A stretch of 64,000 nucleotides of DNA from Actinokineospora terrae (GTDB lineage: Bacteria > Actinomycetota > Actinomycetes > Mycobacteriales > Pseudonocardiaceae). This document shows, one piece after another, positions 35,360 to 44,500 of the stretch. The notes below the pieces were generated by a model that made no database searches, was not told the origin of the DNA, and was given only the letters and a program-made list of their open reading frames with translations. The stretch spans positions 1 through 64,000 of the forward strand of contig NZ_FOGI01000010.1 of NCBI RefSeq assembly GCF_900111175.1, written 5' to 3'. Made by a program: the position numbers and the translations under genes. The number at the start of each line of letters is the position of its first letter. Positions within the stretch are counted from its first letter, which is position 1.

Positions 35360-35807
35360 CCCTTTTCACGCCCAATCCCCACCGGACCAACACACGTCTT
35401 CTCGCGGCAAAGCAACTCGTCCGCAGGCTTCTTTGAAGCTGCTCCCTCCTGATGTCGAACCAGCCCCCTTGCCCCCTACCGGGCTACCGGCCCCACCCCA
35501 GGCCTCTCAGCCCCACACCGCCCTCTTGTCCCACACCGAGCTCTTGGCCCCGCCAAACCCGCTTCGCGCGCCCGCGCCAGTCCGGCCCCAGCCCCCACCC
35601 TCTCCGGGGGGCGTCCCAGGTCCCACTCTACCGGCACCCTCCGACAGTGGATCTTGAATGAGGCCGCCGAAGATCTACATGTGGATAACTTCTGTCGCTG
35701 AACCGGGTGAATTGCGGCCACCGGGCAGCGCGGTTCCAGCAGGTCGAAGGCATGACGAGGCAACGAGGCAACCGGAGTCGGGCTAGGTCGCGGAAAACGA
35801 GCGGGAG
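35360..35807. other. Gene-free C-rich stretch
   Basis: About 450 bp between the carboxypeptidase terminator and the end of the DUF3000 gene. The part at 35,430-35,640 is strongly C-rich on the plus strand with short CCCCACAC/CTCTTG-type near-repeats. The only open frames translate to proline-rich low-complexity sequence, and no gene is called. Confidence 0.5.
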
Positions 35808-36368
35808 CTACTCGCCCTTGCGCTGTTCGAAGAGGGCGACGCCGACCGGGGGGAGGCCCACGACGCTGGCCATGAGGTCGAGGAAGGCCTCGCCGTGGGG
35901 GTGGAGTTCGCCGGTGGGGGTCCAGGAGGCGCGGAGTTCGAGGTCGTCGGTGCGCTCCGGGCCCGCGATGTCGCCGAAGCGCGCCGAGGAGGTGTCGGTG
36001 ACGGTGCCGCCGAGGGCGGTGAACTCGGCGCCGGAGGCCTCGAGGGCGTCGGTCAGCCAGGACCAGCCGACGCTGGGCAGCAGGGGGTCGTCGGCGAGTT
36101 CGGCGTCGAGTTCGGCGCGCACGTAGGCGACCACCCGCAGCACCCCGTCCCAGGCCTGCTGGCCCTCCGGGTCGTGCAGCAGGATGAGCCGCCCGGTCGC
36201 CTGGACCTCGGCCGGGCCGGTCGCCTCCGCGGTCAGCGCGAACGCCCAGGGGGCCAGCCGCTGGGGTGGCCGGACCTCGGCCAGTTGCAGCTCTGGCCGG
36301 GGCCGCAGCGACTTCAGCGCCTGGACGGCCTGGGTGAAGAGTTCAGGCGCGGTCGACGTTCCAGTCAC
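35808..36368 (-). CDS. DUF3000 domain protein (Rv2680-like)
   Basis: A 186-residue cytoplasmic protein of a family found across actinobacteria and conserved beside hemE and rnd. It contains PQRLAPWAFALTAEA and SVGWSWLTDALEASGA, with no catalytic motif recognised. The GTG at 36368 has no Shine-Dalgarno; a minus-strand -10 TACAGT lies at 36377-36382, 8 nt away, so the gene is probably leaderless. It is divergent from hemE with about 130 bp between starts. The function is unknown. Confidence 0.85.
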   Translation of the reverse strand: MTGTSTAPELFTQAVQALKSLRPRPELQLAEVRPPQRLAPWAFALTAEATGPAEVQATGRLILLHDPEGQQAWDGVLRVVAYVRAELDAELADDPLLPSVGWSWLTDALEASGAEFTALGGTVTDTSSARFGDIAGPERTDDLELRASWTPTGELHPHGEAFLDLMASVVGLPPVGVALFEQRKGE

Positions 36369-36376
36369 GACTGGTA

Positions 36377-36382
36377 ACTGTA
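36377..36382 (-). promoter_or_regulatory. -10 box of the DUF3000 gene (leaderless)
   Basis: Minus-strand TACAGT lies 8 nt upstream of the GTG at 36368, with no ribosome site between them. Confidence 0.6.
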
Positions 36383-36497
36383 GGACCACCCGAGTCAGTG
36401 AGCGGGGAGGGCGCGCCGACCACGCACAACCAGGTTCACGCCACCGACAGTGTGACCTTCTGCCCACGCGAACGGGGACGGGGGTGGTCGTGGGACC

Positions 36498-37577
36498 ATG
36501 GCGGACGCGATGACTGAACTAATCACCCCGGCCGCCGCGCGCCGCCGGAGCCTGCCGACCGCACCGTTCCTGGTGGCCGCGCGTGGTGGCGTACCGGACC
36601 GGGTCCCGGTGTGGTTCATGCGCCAGGCGGGCCGCTCGCTGCCCGAGTACCGCGCGTTGCGCGCCGGTACCGCGATGCTCGCCGCGTGCTTCGACCCGGC
36701 AATGGTCACCGAGGTCACGCTCCAGCCGGTTCGCCGTCACGGTGTTGACGCCGCGATCCTGTTCAGCGACATCGTTGTGCCGCTGGTCGCCGCCGGTGTC
36801 GACCTGGACATCGTGCCCGGCACCGGCCCAGTCGTCGCCGCACCGGTGCGCGACGCCAAGGCCGTCGCCGCACTGCCGAGGCTGCACGCGCACCAGGTGG
36901 ACGCCGTTGCCGACGCCGTGCGCCTGCTGACCGTCGAGCTGGGCCGGACACCGCTGATCGGCTTCGCAGGCGCGCCGTTCACGCTCGCCTCGTACCTCGT
37001 GGAGGGCGGCCCGAGTCGCAACCACGAGCGCACCAAGGCACTGATGTACGGCGACCCGGTCACCTGGCACGCGTTGCTGGACAACCTCGCCGACACCGCA
37101 CTGGAGTTCCTGCGCGCGCAAATTGCCGCCGGGGTCGACGCGGTGCAGTTGTTCGACTCCTGGGCAGGCGCGTTGTCGCTGCGGGACTACCGCGAGTTCG
37201 TCCTGCCGCACTCGACGAAGGTCCTGTCCGGACTGGCCGACGCGGGCATCCCGAGGGTCCACTTCGGTGTCGGCACCGGCCACCTGCTCGGCGCGATGCG
37301 CGAGGCGGGCGCCGACGTGGTCGGGGTGGACTGGCGCACCCCGCTCGACGTGGCCGCCCGGGCCGTTCCCGGCGCCGCGGTGCAGGGCAACCTCGACCCG
37401 GCCGCACTGTTCGCCGGTGACGACGTGCTGCGCCGCGAGGTCACCAGGATCGTCGCCGAGGGCAGGTCCGCCGCCGGGCACGTGTTCAACCTGGGCCACG
37501 GCGTGCTGCCGGACACCGACCCGGATGTGATCACCCGCACCGTCGCGTTCGCGCACAGCCTGTCGACCCAGCGGTGA
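36498..37577 (+). CDS. hemE: Uroporphyrinogen III decarboxylase
   Basis: A 359-residue haem biosynthesis enzyme that converts uroporphyrinogen III to coproporphyrinogen III. Signatures are PVWFMRQAGRSLPEYR near residue 35, IGFAGAPFTLASYLVEGG and FDSWAGALS, plus the GHGVLPDTDPD C-terminal motif. The length is normal. The stop overlaps the next gene's GTG (GTGA), so hemE and the oxidase gene are coupled. The ATG at 36498 was chosen; a second ATG four codons in (MTELIT) is also possible. Confidence 0.97.
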   Translation: MADAMTELITPAAARRRSLPTAPFLVAARGGVPDRVPVWFMRQAGRSLPEYRALRAGTAMLAACFDPAMVTEVTLQPVRRHGVDAAILFSDIVVPLVAAGVDLDIVPGTGPVVAAPVRDAKAVAALPRLHAHQVDAVADAVRLLTVELGRTPLIGFAGAPFTLASYLVEGGPSRNHERTKALMYGDPVTWHALLDNLADTALEFLRAQIAAGVDAVQLFDSWAGALSLRDYREFVLPHSTKVLSGLADAGIPRVHFGVGTGHLLGAMREAGADVVGVDWRTPLDVAARAVPGAAVQGNLDPAALFAGDDVLRREVTRIVAEGRSAAGHVFNLGHGVLPDTDPDVITRTVAFAHSLSTQR

Positions 37578-38977
37578 GGGTCGCGGTCGTCGGCGGCGGG
37601 ATCTCCGGCCTGACCGCGGCCCACCGCCTGCGCGCCCTGCTCGGCCCGACCGCGGCGATCACCGTGGTCGAGCAGTCCGACCGGCTCGGCGGCAAGATCA
37701 AGACGGCCGAGCTGGCAGGCAGGCGGTTCGACGTCGGCGCCGAGGCGTACCTGGTGCGCCGCCCCGAGGTGAGCGCCCTGCTCGACGAACTCGGCCTCGC
37801 CGACGGCGTCGCGCACCCGACCGGCGCCCGCTCCACCGTCCGCGCGGGCGGCGTGACCAGGCACATCCCCGGTCGCCACGTCATGGGCGTGCCCGCCGAC
37901 CCGGCCGCGCTCACCGACCTGCTGACCCCCGAGGGCCTGGCCAGGGTCGCCGCCGAACCGGACCTGCCGCCGCTGTCGCTCGACGGCGACGCGGCGCTCG
38001 GCCCGCTGCTGCGCGCCCGCTTCGGCGACGAACTCCCCGAGCGCCTGGTCGACCCGCTGCTCGGCGGCGTCTACGCGGGCGGCGTCGACGGCCTCGGCCT
38101 GCGCGCCACCCTCCCGGCCATCGCCCAGGCCCTCGACGCGGGCGCGACCTCGCTCACCGAGGCCGCGGCCCGCTCGCTGCCCACCCCGACCGGTCAACCG
38201 GTCTTCGGCACCCTCCGCGACGGCCTCGGCACCCTGGTCGACCGCCTCGCCGAGTCCGCCACCGTCCGCCTCGGCGTGCCGGTCCGCGAACTCGCCCGCA
38301 CGGCCACCGGCTGGCGCCTCACCCTCGGCGCCAACGCCGCCGCCCACCAGCCGCCCGACCCGGTCCTCGACGTGGACGCCGTGGTGCTCGCCGTCCCGGC
38401 CCCCGCCGCCCGCAAACTGCTCGACGGCGTGGTGCCGGTCGCGTCCGCCGCCTACGGCCGGGTCGAGGTCGCGTCCATGGCCGTCGTCGCGTTCGCGCTG
38501 CCGGAGGGCACGGAACTGCCCGGGACGTCGGGGGTGCTGCTCGCCACGGGGGAACGGCGGCTCGACGGCACCCCGTTCGCGGTCAAGGCGTTCACCTTCT
38601 CCGCCTCGAAGTGGGCCCACCTCGGCGGCGAGTCCGTCATCATCCGCGGCTCGGTCGGCCGCTTCGCCGACCCGGGCGCCCTGAAGGCCGACGACACCGA
38701 GCTGACCCGCCTGGTCCGATCCGACCTCATCGAACTCACCGGCGTCAGCGCGCCCCCCATCGCCACCACCGTCACCCGCTGGGGCGGCGGCCTACCCCAG
38801 TACGCCCCCGGCCACACCGACTTGGTCGCCACCATCGAACGCGCCATCGCCGCCGAACCCGGCCTGGCCGTGGCAGGCGCCACCCTCCACGGCGTCGGCA
38901 TCCCCGCCTGCGTGGCCACCGGCACCGCAGCCGCCCACCGCATCGCCGACCACCTGCGGAACCACCGCACCGGGTAG
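37574..38977 (+). CDS. hemY: Coproporphyrinogen III oxidase / protoporphyrinogen oxidase (HemY/CgoX)
   Basis: A 467-residue FAD enzyme of the HemY family. The N-terminal dinucleotide motif is VAVVGGGISGLTAAHRLRAL, followed by the FAD-contacting VEQSDRLGGKIKTAEL; the C-terminal motif includes GIPACVATGTAAAHRI. In Gram-positive bacteria this family mainly oxidises coproporphyrinogen III to coproporphyrin III, feeding ferrochelatase and HemQ. The nearby hemQ supports that pathway (inference). It is coupled to hemE by a 4-bp overlap. Confidence 0.94.
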   Translation: MRVAVVGGGISGLTAAHRLRALLGPTAAITVVEQSDRLGGKIKTAELAGRRFDVGAEAYLVRRPEVSALLDELGLADGVAHPTGARSTVRAGGVTRHIPGRHVMGVPADPAALTDLLTPEGLARVAAEPDLPPLSLDGDAALGPLLRARFGDELPERLVDPLLGGVYAGGVDGLGLRATLPAIAQALDAGATSLTEAAARSLPTPTGQPVFGTLRDGLGTLVDRLAESATVRLGVPVRELARTATGWRLTLGANAAAHQPPDPVLDVDAVVLAVPAPAARKLLDGVVPVASAAYGRVEVASMAVVAFALPEGTELPGTSGVLLATGERRLDGTPFAVKAFTFSASKWAHLGGESVIIRGSVGRFADPGALKADDTELTRLVRSDLIELTGVSAPPIATTVTRWGGGLPQYAPGHTDLVATIERAIAAEPGLAVAGATLHGVGIPACVATGTAAAHRIADHLRNHRTG

Positions 38978-39138
38978 TCCACGGGCGACGTGGTCGGTCT
39001 AGCGCTGCTTCACCGCGACCGGACCGGCGCGCCGGCGTCGAGATCGCCACCCGCGGCAGGCGCCAACGCCGGGCCGCAGTGCTGGTCGACGATGAACCGG
39101 CAGGTGCCGGCGTGCCGCACCAGCATCGACGAGGCCGC

Positions 39139-39270
39139 TCACAGCGCCAATCCCGCCCCGCACCATGGACACAATTCCGCAACGCTCGACCCCAGCACCC
39201 CACCAGGCCCGCCGCCGACCAAGATCAACTCCGCGACCGGGGCCCGCCCTCCCGGGGTCCGGGGTCCCAT
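39139..39270 (-). CDS. Small leaderless CPWC-motif protein, possibly interrupted
   Basis: A 43-residue frame starting at ATG 39270 contains VAELILVGGGPGGVLGSS and ends CPWCGAGLAL-TGA. A minus-strand TATTCT ends 5 nt before the ATG and TTGACA lies 15 bp further up, so a leaderless transcript is likely. The frame stays open after the TGA (39139-39141) down to 39010, reading HAGTCRFIVDQHCGPALAP, which supplies two more cysteines and two histidines. Either this is a 43-residue protein, an 85-residue zinc protein broken by a nonsense change, or one with a recoded TGA. No family was recognised. Confidence 0.4.
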   Translation of the reverse strand: MGPRTPGGRAPVAELILVGGGPGGVLGSSVAELCPWCGAGLAL

Positions 39271-39275
39271 TTCTG

Positions 39276-39302
39276 AGAATATCGGAGTTGGGGGGCTGTC
39301 AA
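39276..39302 (-). promoter_or_regulatory. Promoter of the small CPWC gene
   Basis: Minus-strand TTGACA (39297-39302, perfect consensus) and TATTCT (39276-39281) are separated by 15 bp, shorter than the usual 17. They stand out strongly in this GC-rich sequence. Confidence 0.55.
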
Positions 39303-39535
39303 GAGGGGCGCGTGCGGGCTGTGGATGGGGCGCGGGGTTGTGGACAACTGCTCGAAGCGCGGACTCCTGGCCGCTTCGGGACGGCGCGGCTGTTCGGTCG
39401 GGTCCGGGCGCGTTGCGTGCAACGGCTCCAGTGGCAGGCCGGTTCGGTCGTGGCCACGACCCGGGGACCCGATGACGGCTGCTCGGCGTGTCGCGGGACA
39501 CCTGTGGCGGCGGGGGCGTGGGGGAGGGTGGGACG

Positions 39536-40237
39536 ATGGCGGGCATGGCGCGTCTGAACTATGCCGAGCTCAATGACACCATCCGGTACACCATGTGGTC
39601 GGTGTTCCGGATCGAGCCGGGGCGGCTGCCCGATGACCGGGGGAGTGCGGCCGCGGAGACCACGGAGTTCCTCGACGCGTTGGCGGGCAAGGGGGTCGTG
39701 GTCCGCGGCGTGTACGACGTCGCGGGGTTGCGGGCGGACGCGGACTACATGATCTGGTGGCACGCCGAGGAGATCGAGCAGGTGCAGGCCGCCTACACCG
39801 GGTTCCGGCGTACCGCGCTGGGGCGGGCGTCGACGCCGGTGTGGAGCCAGGTGGCGTTGCACCGGCCCGCGGAGTTCAACCGCAGCCACGTCCCGGCGTT
39901 CCTCGCCGGTGAGGAGCCGCGCCGGTTCATCTGCGTGTACCCGTTCGTGCGGTCCTACGAGTGGTACCTGCTGCCCGACGAGGAGCGCCGCAAGATGCTG
40001 GCCGACCACGGCAAGGAGGCCCGCGACTACCCCGACGTGCGGGCCAACACCGTCGCGTCGTTCGCGCTGGGCGACTACGAGTGGATCCTCGCCTTCGAGG
40101 CCGACGAGCTGCACCGGATCGTGGACCTGATGCGGCACCTGCGCGGCACCGAGGCCCGGTTGCACGTCCGCGAGGAGATCCCGTTCTACACCGGCACCCG
40201 GGTGCAGCCCGCCGAGCTGGTGGCGAACCTGCCGTGA
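39536..40237 (+). CDS. hemQ: Coproheme decarboxylase HemQ (chlorite dismutase family)
   Basis: A 233-residue enzyme of the Gram-positive coproporphyrin pathway that turns iron-coproporphyrin into haem b by peroxide-driven oxidative decarboxylation. It has the family regions TMWSVFRIEPG, the YMIWWHAEEIE segment, RRFICVYPFVRSYEWYLLPDEERRKML and DYEWILAFEADEL. The Tyr in PFVRSYEWYLL is the expected catalytic tyrosine. The ATG at 39536 follows GGGAGGGTGGG; ATG 39545 is also possible. The stop overlaps the CoA-transferase start (GTGA). It lies near hemE and hemY as in mycobacteria. Confidence 0.95.
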   Translation: MAGMARLNYAELNDTIRYTMWSVFRIEPGRLPDDRGSAAAETTEFLDALAGKGVVVRGVYDVAGLRADADYMIWWHAEEIEQVQAAYTGFRRTALGRASTPVWSQVALHRPAEFNRSHVPAFLAGEEPRRFICVYPFVRSYEWYLLPDEERRKMLADHGKEARDYPDVRANTVASFALGDYEWILAFEADELHRIVDLMRHLRGTEARLHVREEIPFYTGTRVQPAELVANLP

Positions 40238-41490
40238 GGCTGGTCGGCGACGAGCGGGTCGTGGCGGGGCCGTACCGCGTGGCGCACCTGGCCGCGCGGT
40301 GCGTCGGCCTGGTCACCACCCTCGCCGCCGACCTGCTGCGCGACCGCGGCACGGAGCCGGGCGAGGTGTCGGTCGACCTGCGGCACGCGGCGGAGGCGTT
40401 CCGCAGCGAGCGGCACCTGCTGGTGGACGGTGAGCCGGTCGGCGACCTGTGGGCGCCGCTGTCCGGGGACTACCGCGCCGCCGACGGGTGGCTGCGGCTG
40501 CACTGCAACTACCCGCACCACGAGGCCGCGGTCCGGTCCGTGCTCGGCGACGACGTCACGGCGGCGGTCGCGGCCAGGCAGGCGTCGGACGTCGTCGAGG
40601 CCGTCCTGGCCGCCGGTGGGGCCGCGGCGCAGCTGAGGTCGCCCGCGGCGTGGGCCGACCACCCGCAGGGCCGCGCGGTCGCCGCCGAGCCGCTGGTCGC
40701 GGTCGAGCGGATCGGCGACGGTCCGCCGAGGCCGCTGCCGCCCGCCGACCGCCCGCTCACCGGGGTCCGGGTCCTCGACCTGACCCACGTGATCGCCGGT
40801 CCCGTCTGCGGCCGCACCCTCGCCGCGCACGGCGCCGACGTCCTGCACGTGGGCGCCGAGCACCTGCCGGTCATGCGCCCGGTCCTGGTCGACACGGGCT
40901 TCGGCAAGCGCACCACCTGGCTTGACCTGCGCAGCCAGGAGAACGCCACCAGGCTCCGCGAACTGTGGTCCGACGCTGACGTTCTGGTCCAGTCGTACCG
41001 GCCCGACTCGTTGTCCGCCAAGGGCTTCGGGCCGGACAACGCTCCACAGGGGACGATCCTGGTCTCGCTGTCGGCCTATGGCCACACCGGCCCGTGGCGC
41101 GCCCGCCGGGGCTTCGACAGCCTCCTGCAACTGGCCACCGGCATCGCCCACCGCGGCGACGGCAAGCCGGTCCCGCTCCCCGCGCAGGCACTCGACCACG
41201 GCACCGGCTGGCTCGCCGCCTCCGGCGTCCTCACCGCCCTGCGCCGCCGCGCCACCGAAGGCGGCACCTGGCACGTCAAGGTCTCCCTCGCCCGCACGGC
41301 CCACCTGCTCGACTCCCTGGGCTGGACAGACTCCGTCGAGTCCGACTCCCCGGTCGACGCATACCTGTCCGAAGTGGACACCCCCATCGGCCGAGTCCGC
41401 CACGTCCTACCCCCCGGCACCCTCCCCGCCGCCCCGCCACACTGGGACCACGGCCCACACATACCCGGCTCCGACCCCGCCACGTGGTGA
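40234..41490 (+). CDS. Type III CoA-transferase (CaiB/BaiF family)
   Basis: A 418-residue protein of the CaiB/BaiF family, which moves CoA between carboxylic acids. The canonical N-terminal domain begins only near residue 170 (LTGVRVLDLTHVIAGPVCGRTLAAHGADVLHV); the first ~165 residues are the half-domain found in the fused-type members (DGWLRLHCNYPHHEAAV). The usual catalytic Asp region corresponds to VLVQSYRPDSLSAKGFG. It overlaps hemQ by 4 bp, an unusual partner for a haem gene. The substrate is unknown. Confidence 0.85.
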   Translation: MRLVGDERVVAGPYRVAHLAARCVGLVTTLAADLLRDRGTEPGEVSVDLRHAAEAFRSERHLLVDGEPVGDLWAPLSGDYRAADGWLRLHCNYPHHEAAVRSVLGDDVTAAVAARQASDVVEAVLAAGGAAAQLRSPAAWADHPQGRAVAAEPLVAVERIGDGPPRPLPPADRPLTGVRVLDLTHVIAGPVCGRTLAAHGADVLHVGAEHLPVMRPVLVDTGFGKRTTWLDLRSQENATRLRELWSDADVLVQSYRPDSLSAKGFGPDNAPQGTILVSLSAYGHTGPWRARRGFDSLLQLATGIAHRGDGKPVPLPAQALDHGTGWLAASGVLTALRRRATEGGTWHVKVSLARTAHLLDSLGWTDSVESDSPVDAYLSEVDTPIGRVRHVLPPGTLPAAPPHWDHGPHIPGSDPATW

Positions 41491-41492
41491 AC

Positions 41493-41522
41493 GGCGGCCC
41501 ACCCGAACCGGGGTGGACCGCC
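41493..41522. terminator. Terminator between CoA-transferase and subtilase
   Basis: GGCGGCCCACCC (41493-41504) pairs with GGGTGGACCGCC (41511-41522) with one mismatch, directly after the stop codon and before a convergent gene. Confidence 0.6.
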
Positions 41523-41540
41523 GCCTCCTTCCATTGGGGA

Positions 41541-44500
41541 CTAGTGCTTGTTCACCAGGTAAGCGCGGATGATCGTCTGCTCCACCGTCCCCCCTCGGCC
41601 GTCCTCGGCCTTGGCCCGCAACGACACCGAGGTGGCGCCGCGTGGGTGGTCGAGTACCAGGTCGTTGCCCCTGACCTGGGCCCTGCGCCAGGTCTTGCCC
41701 TCGTCGTAGGAGACGTTCACCGAGAGGTTGCGGGGGTCGACGTGGGTGCCGTTCTCCAGTTGCAGGGAGACCGGGATGGTGAACTTGCCGACCGGGGCGG
41801 AGTTGTCGTCGCGCAGGGGGGCGTGGAAGCGCACCGTCGACAGGGGGATGGTCCGCTGCCGGGAGTCGGAGCGGAACGTCCAGGTCGCTGAGACCTTGGT
41901 GCTCACGCCGAACGCCGGGTCGCGGGTCGCCGAGGTTTCCAGGCGGTAGTTCGCCGGTCCGTCCGGCACGGTGAACAGGCCGCTGCCCGGGTCGGTCGTC
42001 TCGCCGACCTTGACCCCGTTGCGGGACAACGTGGTCTTGGCCGAGGTCACCGCACCGAAGCCCGCGTTGCCGCCGCTGTCGCCCCACAGGCCGATGGTGA
42101 ACGAGAGGTACTGGCCGTCGCGCTCGGCCCACGGCGTCGTGGAGCGCGGCAGCGCGGGGCCGAACACGCCGAAGTTGGCCCGGTTGCGGTGGGTCTGCCC
42201 GGCCTTGGACCGCACGGGCTCGCCCACGAGGTACAGGTCGATCTCGGGCCGGTCGCGGCGGCCGAAGAAGATCGAGCCCTCCCACTGCACGGTCCCGGCG
42301 TTGACGTACTCGACGACCTCGTCGCCCGTGAAGGTGCGCCCGACGCCGAGCAGCCCGCCGCGGCCGGTCAGCGACGACGAGAACAGCGCGCGCCCACTGG
42401 TGCTGCCCGGCAGCGACGGCCCGACCTTCGTCCGCAGCGTCGCCAGGTCCTTGCGGTGCACGGTCCTGACGAACCCGGTCGGCACGGATTTCTCCTGGAA
42501 CCAGGCGAAGTTGTAGAAGTCGCCCGCGCCGGCCACGGTGTCGTAGTACACCGCCGACAGCGACCAGATGAACACGTCCGCGGGCAGTTCCGGGCCGATC
42601 TGCCCGGTGCTGAACCCGTCGAACAGGGCCCCGCCGACGCCGATCCCGACGGAGTAGCCCGCGGTCGTGGTCACCTGGTAGCCCGCGACCGCCACCCACA
42701 GCGGGACCCGCGGGTCCGGCGGCGTCACCTTCACCGGCTTGGTCTTGCGGGCGTCGACGACGACCTCGGCCGCCCCCTTCACCTCGAAGGCCGGGTACGG
42801 CAGGCTCCGCAGGTCCCGCTTGTCGCCGGTCGCCTCGTACAGGCTGTCCAGGACGTAGGACCCCTTGGGCAGGCGGAGTGTGACCGCGCCCGAGGCGTCC
42901 GGCACGGCACCGGTGAACAGGTCGGAGTCGAGGCCGATCGCCAGCGTCCGCCAGTCCTTGCTCGGCTTGCCGTCCGGCCCCAGGTACCGCAGCCGCACGT
43001 CGTAGCTCTCGACCTCCCGGTCCAGCGCGACCGGCGTGCGCAGCGACTGGCCGGAGCCCGACGCGACGACGGTGCCGGAGTACGCGCCGTCCACGGTGCC
43101 CCCCCGGGCGTCACCGGTGACCTTGACCGTCGCCGACCCGCCCGCGGGCACGGTGACCCTGGCGGGGGAGACGCCGAAGAACCCGGCGGGCGCGGGCTTG
43201 CCGTCCGGCCCGGTCCCCTCGACCGCGACGTCCAGGGTGACCGCGGTGGCGGAGCTGTTGCGGTAGGCCAGGTCCTTGGTGACCACGACGTCGTCTTGGT
43301 GCGGCCACAGCTGGGTGCCGAGGCTGACCGAGCCGGGCACGGTGGTCAGCGACTGGGTCAGCGCCTTGGCCACGTCGACCCGGCCCGAGCCCTGGGCGAA
43401 CGCGCCCTCGCCCGCGGTCGGCTTGGCCGAGGCGGTCAGCACCGCCTTGAGCTGCGCGCCGGTCCAGTCCGGGTGCTGCTGGGCCAGCAGCGCCGCGGCA
43501 CCGGCCACGTGCGGAGCGGCCATCGAGGTGCCGGAGAGCGCCACGTAGCCGGGCTCGACCTCGTCGCCGATGACGCCGTTGGCGGCCTTGGCGGCCACGA
43601 TGCCGGAGCCGGGCGCGGTGATGTCCGGCTTGATCGCGCCGTCACCGACGCGCGGGCCGCGGCTGGAGAAGGGCGAGACCGAGTCGTCGCGCTCCACCGA
43701 GCCGACGGTCAGCGCCGCGTCCGCGCTGCCGGGCGTGCCGACGGTCCGCGCGCCGGGGCCGGAGTTGCCCGCGGAGATGACGAACAGCGTCCCCTTCTCC
43801 GCCGAGAGCCGGTTGACCGCCTCCTCCAGCGGGTCCACCTCGGGGGTGTCGCCGCCGCCGAGGCTGAGGTTGACGATCTTGGCGCCCGAGGCGACCGCCC
43901 ACTCGACGCCCGCGATGATCCACGACAGCTGACCGCCGCCGGTTGCGCTGAGCACCTTCGCGTCGATCACCTTCGCCCCGTGCGCGACGCCCTTGTACTT
44001 GGCGCCGCCGCCCGCGACGGTCGACGCGACGTGCGTGCCGTGCCCGACCTGGTCCTCGGTGGTCGGGTCGTCGGTGAAGTTGCGCTCGGCGACCTCGCGG
44101 CCAGCCAGGTCGGGGTGGGTCTGGTCGACCCCGGTGTCGACGACCGCGACCGTCACGCCCGCCCCGGTGAGCCCGGCCTGCCAGGCCGCGGGGGCGCCGA
44201 TCTGCGCGGTGCTGCGGTCCAGGGTGGCCTCGACCTTGCGGTCCAGCCACACCTTGCCGCCCGCGGCGGTCAGCGAGCGCCACGAGTCGGCCAGCGCGGC
44301 CTTGTCCGCGGCGAGCGCCCTGGCGCCGACGACCGGCAGTTCCCGCACCGACCGCACGCCCGCGGAGCGGGTGCTCGGGCCGGTCTGGATCAGCGGCAGG
44401 TCGCCGCGCCGGTCGTCGTAGCCCGCCTCGGCGAGCGCGGTGACGTCGAACAGCTGCCGGTCGAGCGCCCCGGAGAGCACCTGCGGCAGCGCGTCGGACG

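Larger units (their letters stand above)
38978..39535. other. 558-bp gap between hemY and hemQ
   Basis: The region holds no plus-strand gene. On the minus strand there is a strong promoter-like pair (TTGACA at 39297-39302, TATTCT at 39276-39281) leading directly into a short CPWC-containing reading frame (see the separate entry). The part nearest hemQ (39,300-39,535) looks non-coding. Confidence 0.55.

Noticed and set aside
32848..35415. 855-codon frame antisense to the M14 carboxypeptidase gene
   Set aside because: No domain or ribosome site, and composition reflects the third-position GC bias of the opposite strand; the plus-strand gene has a signal peptide and full active site.
35433..35657. 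Proline-rich frames in the C-rich gap
   Set aside because: Low complexity, no start site, several overlapping frames with the same character; best explained by base composition.
39139..39141. Selenocysteine at the TGA of the CPWC frame
   Set aside because: No SECIS-like element was evident by eye and no selenocysteine gene is in the window, so it is not called; nonsense mutation or a short protein is simpler.
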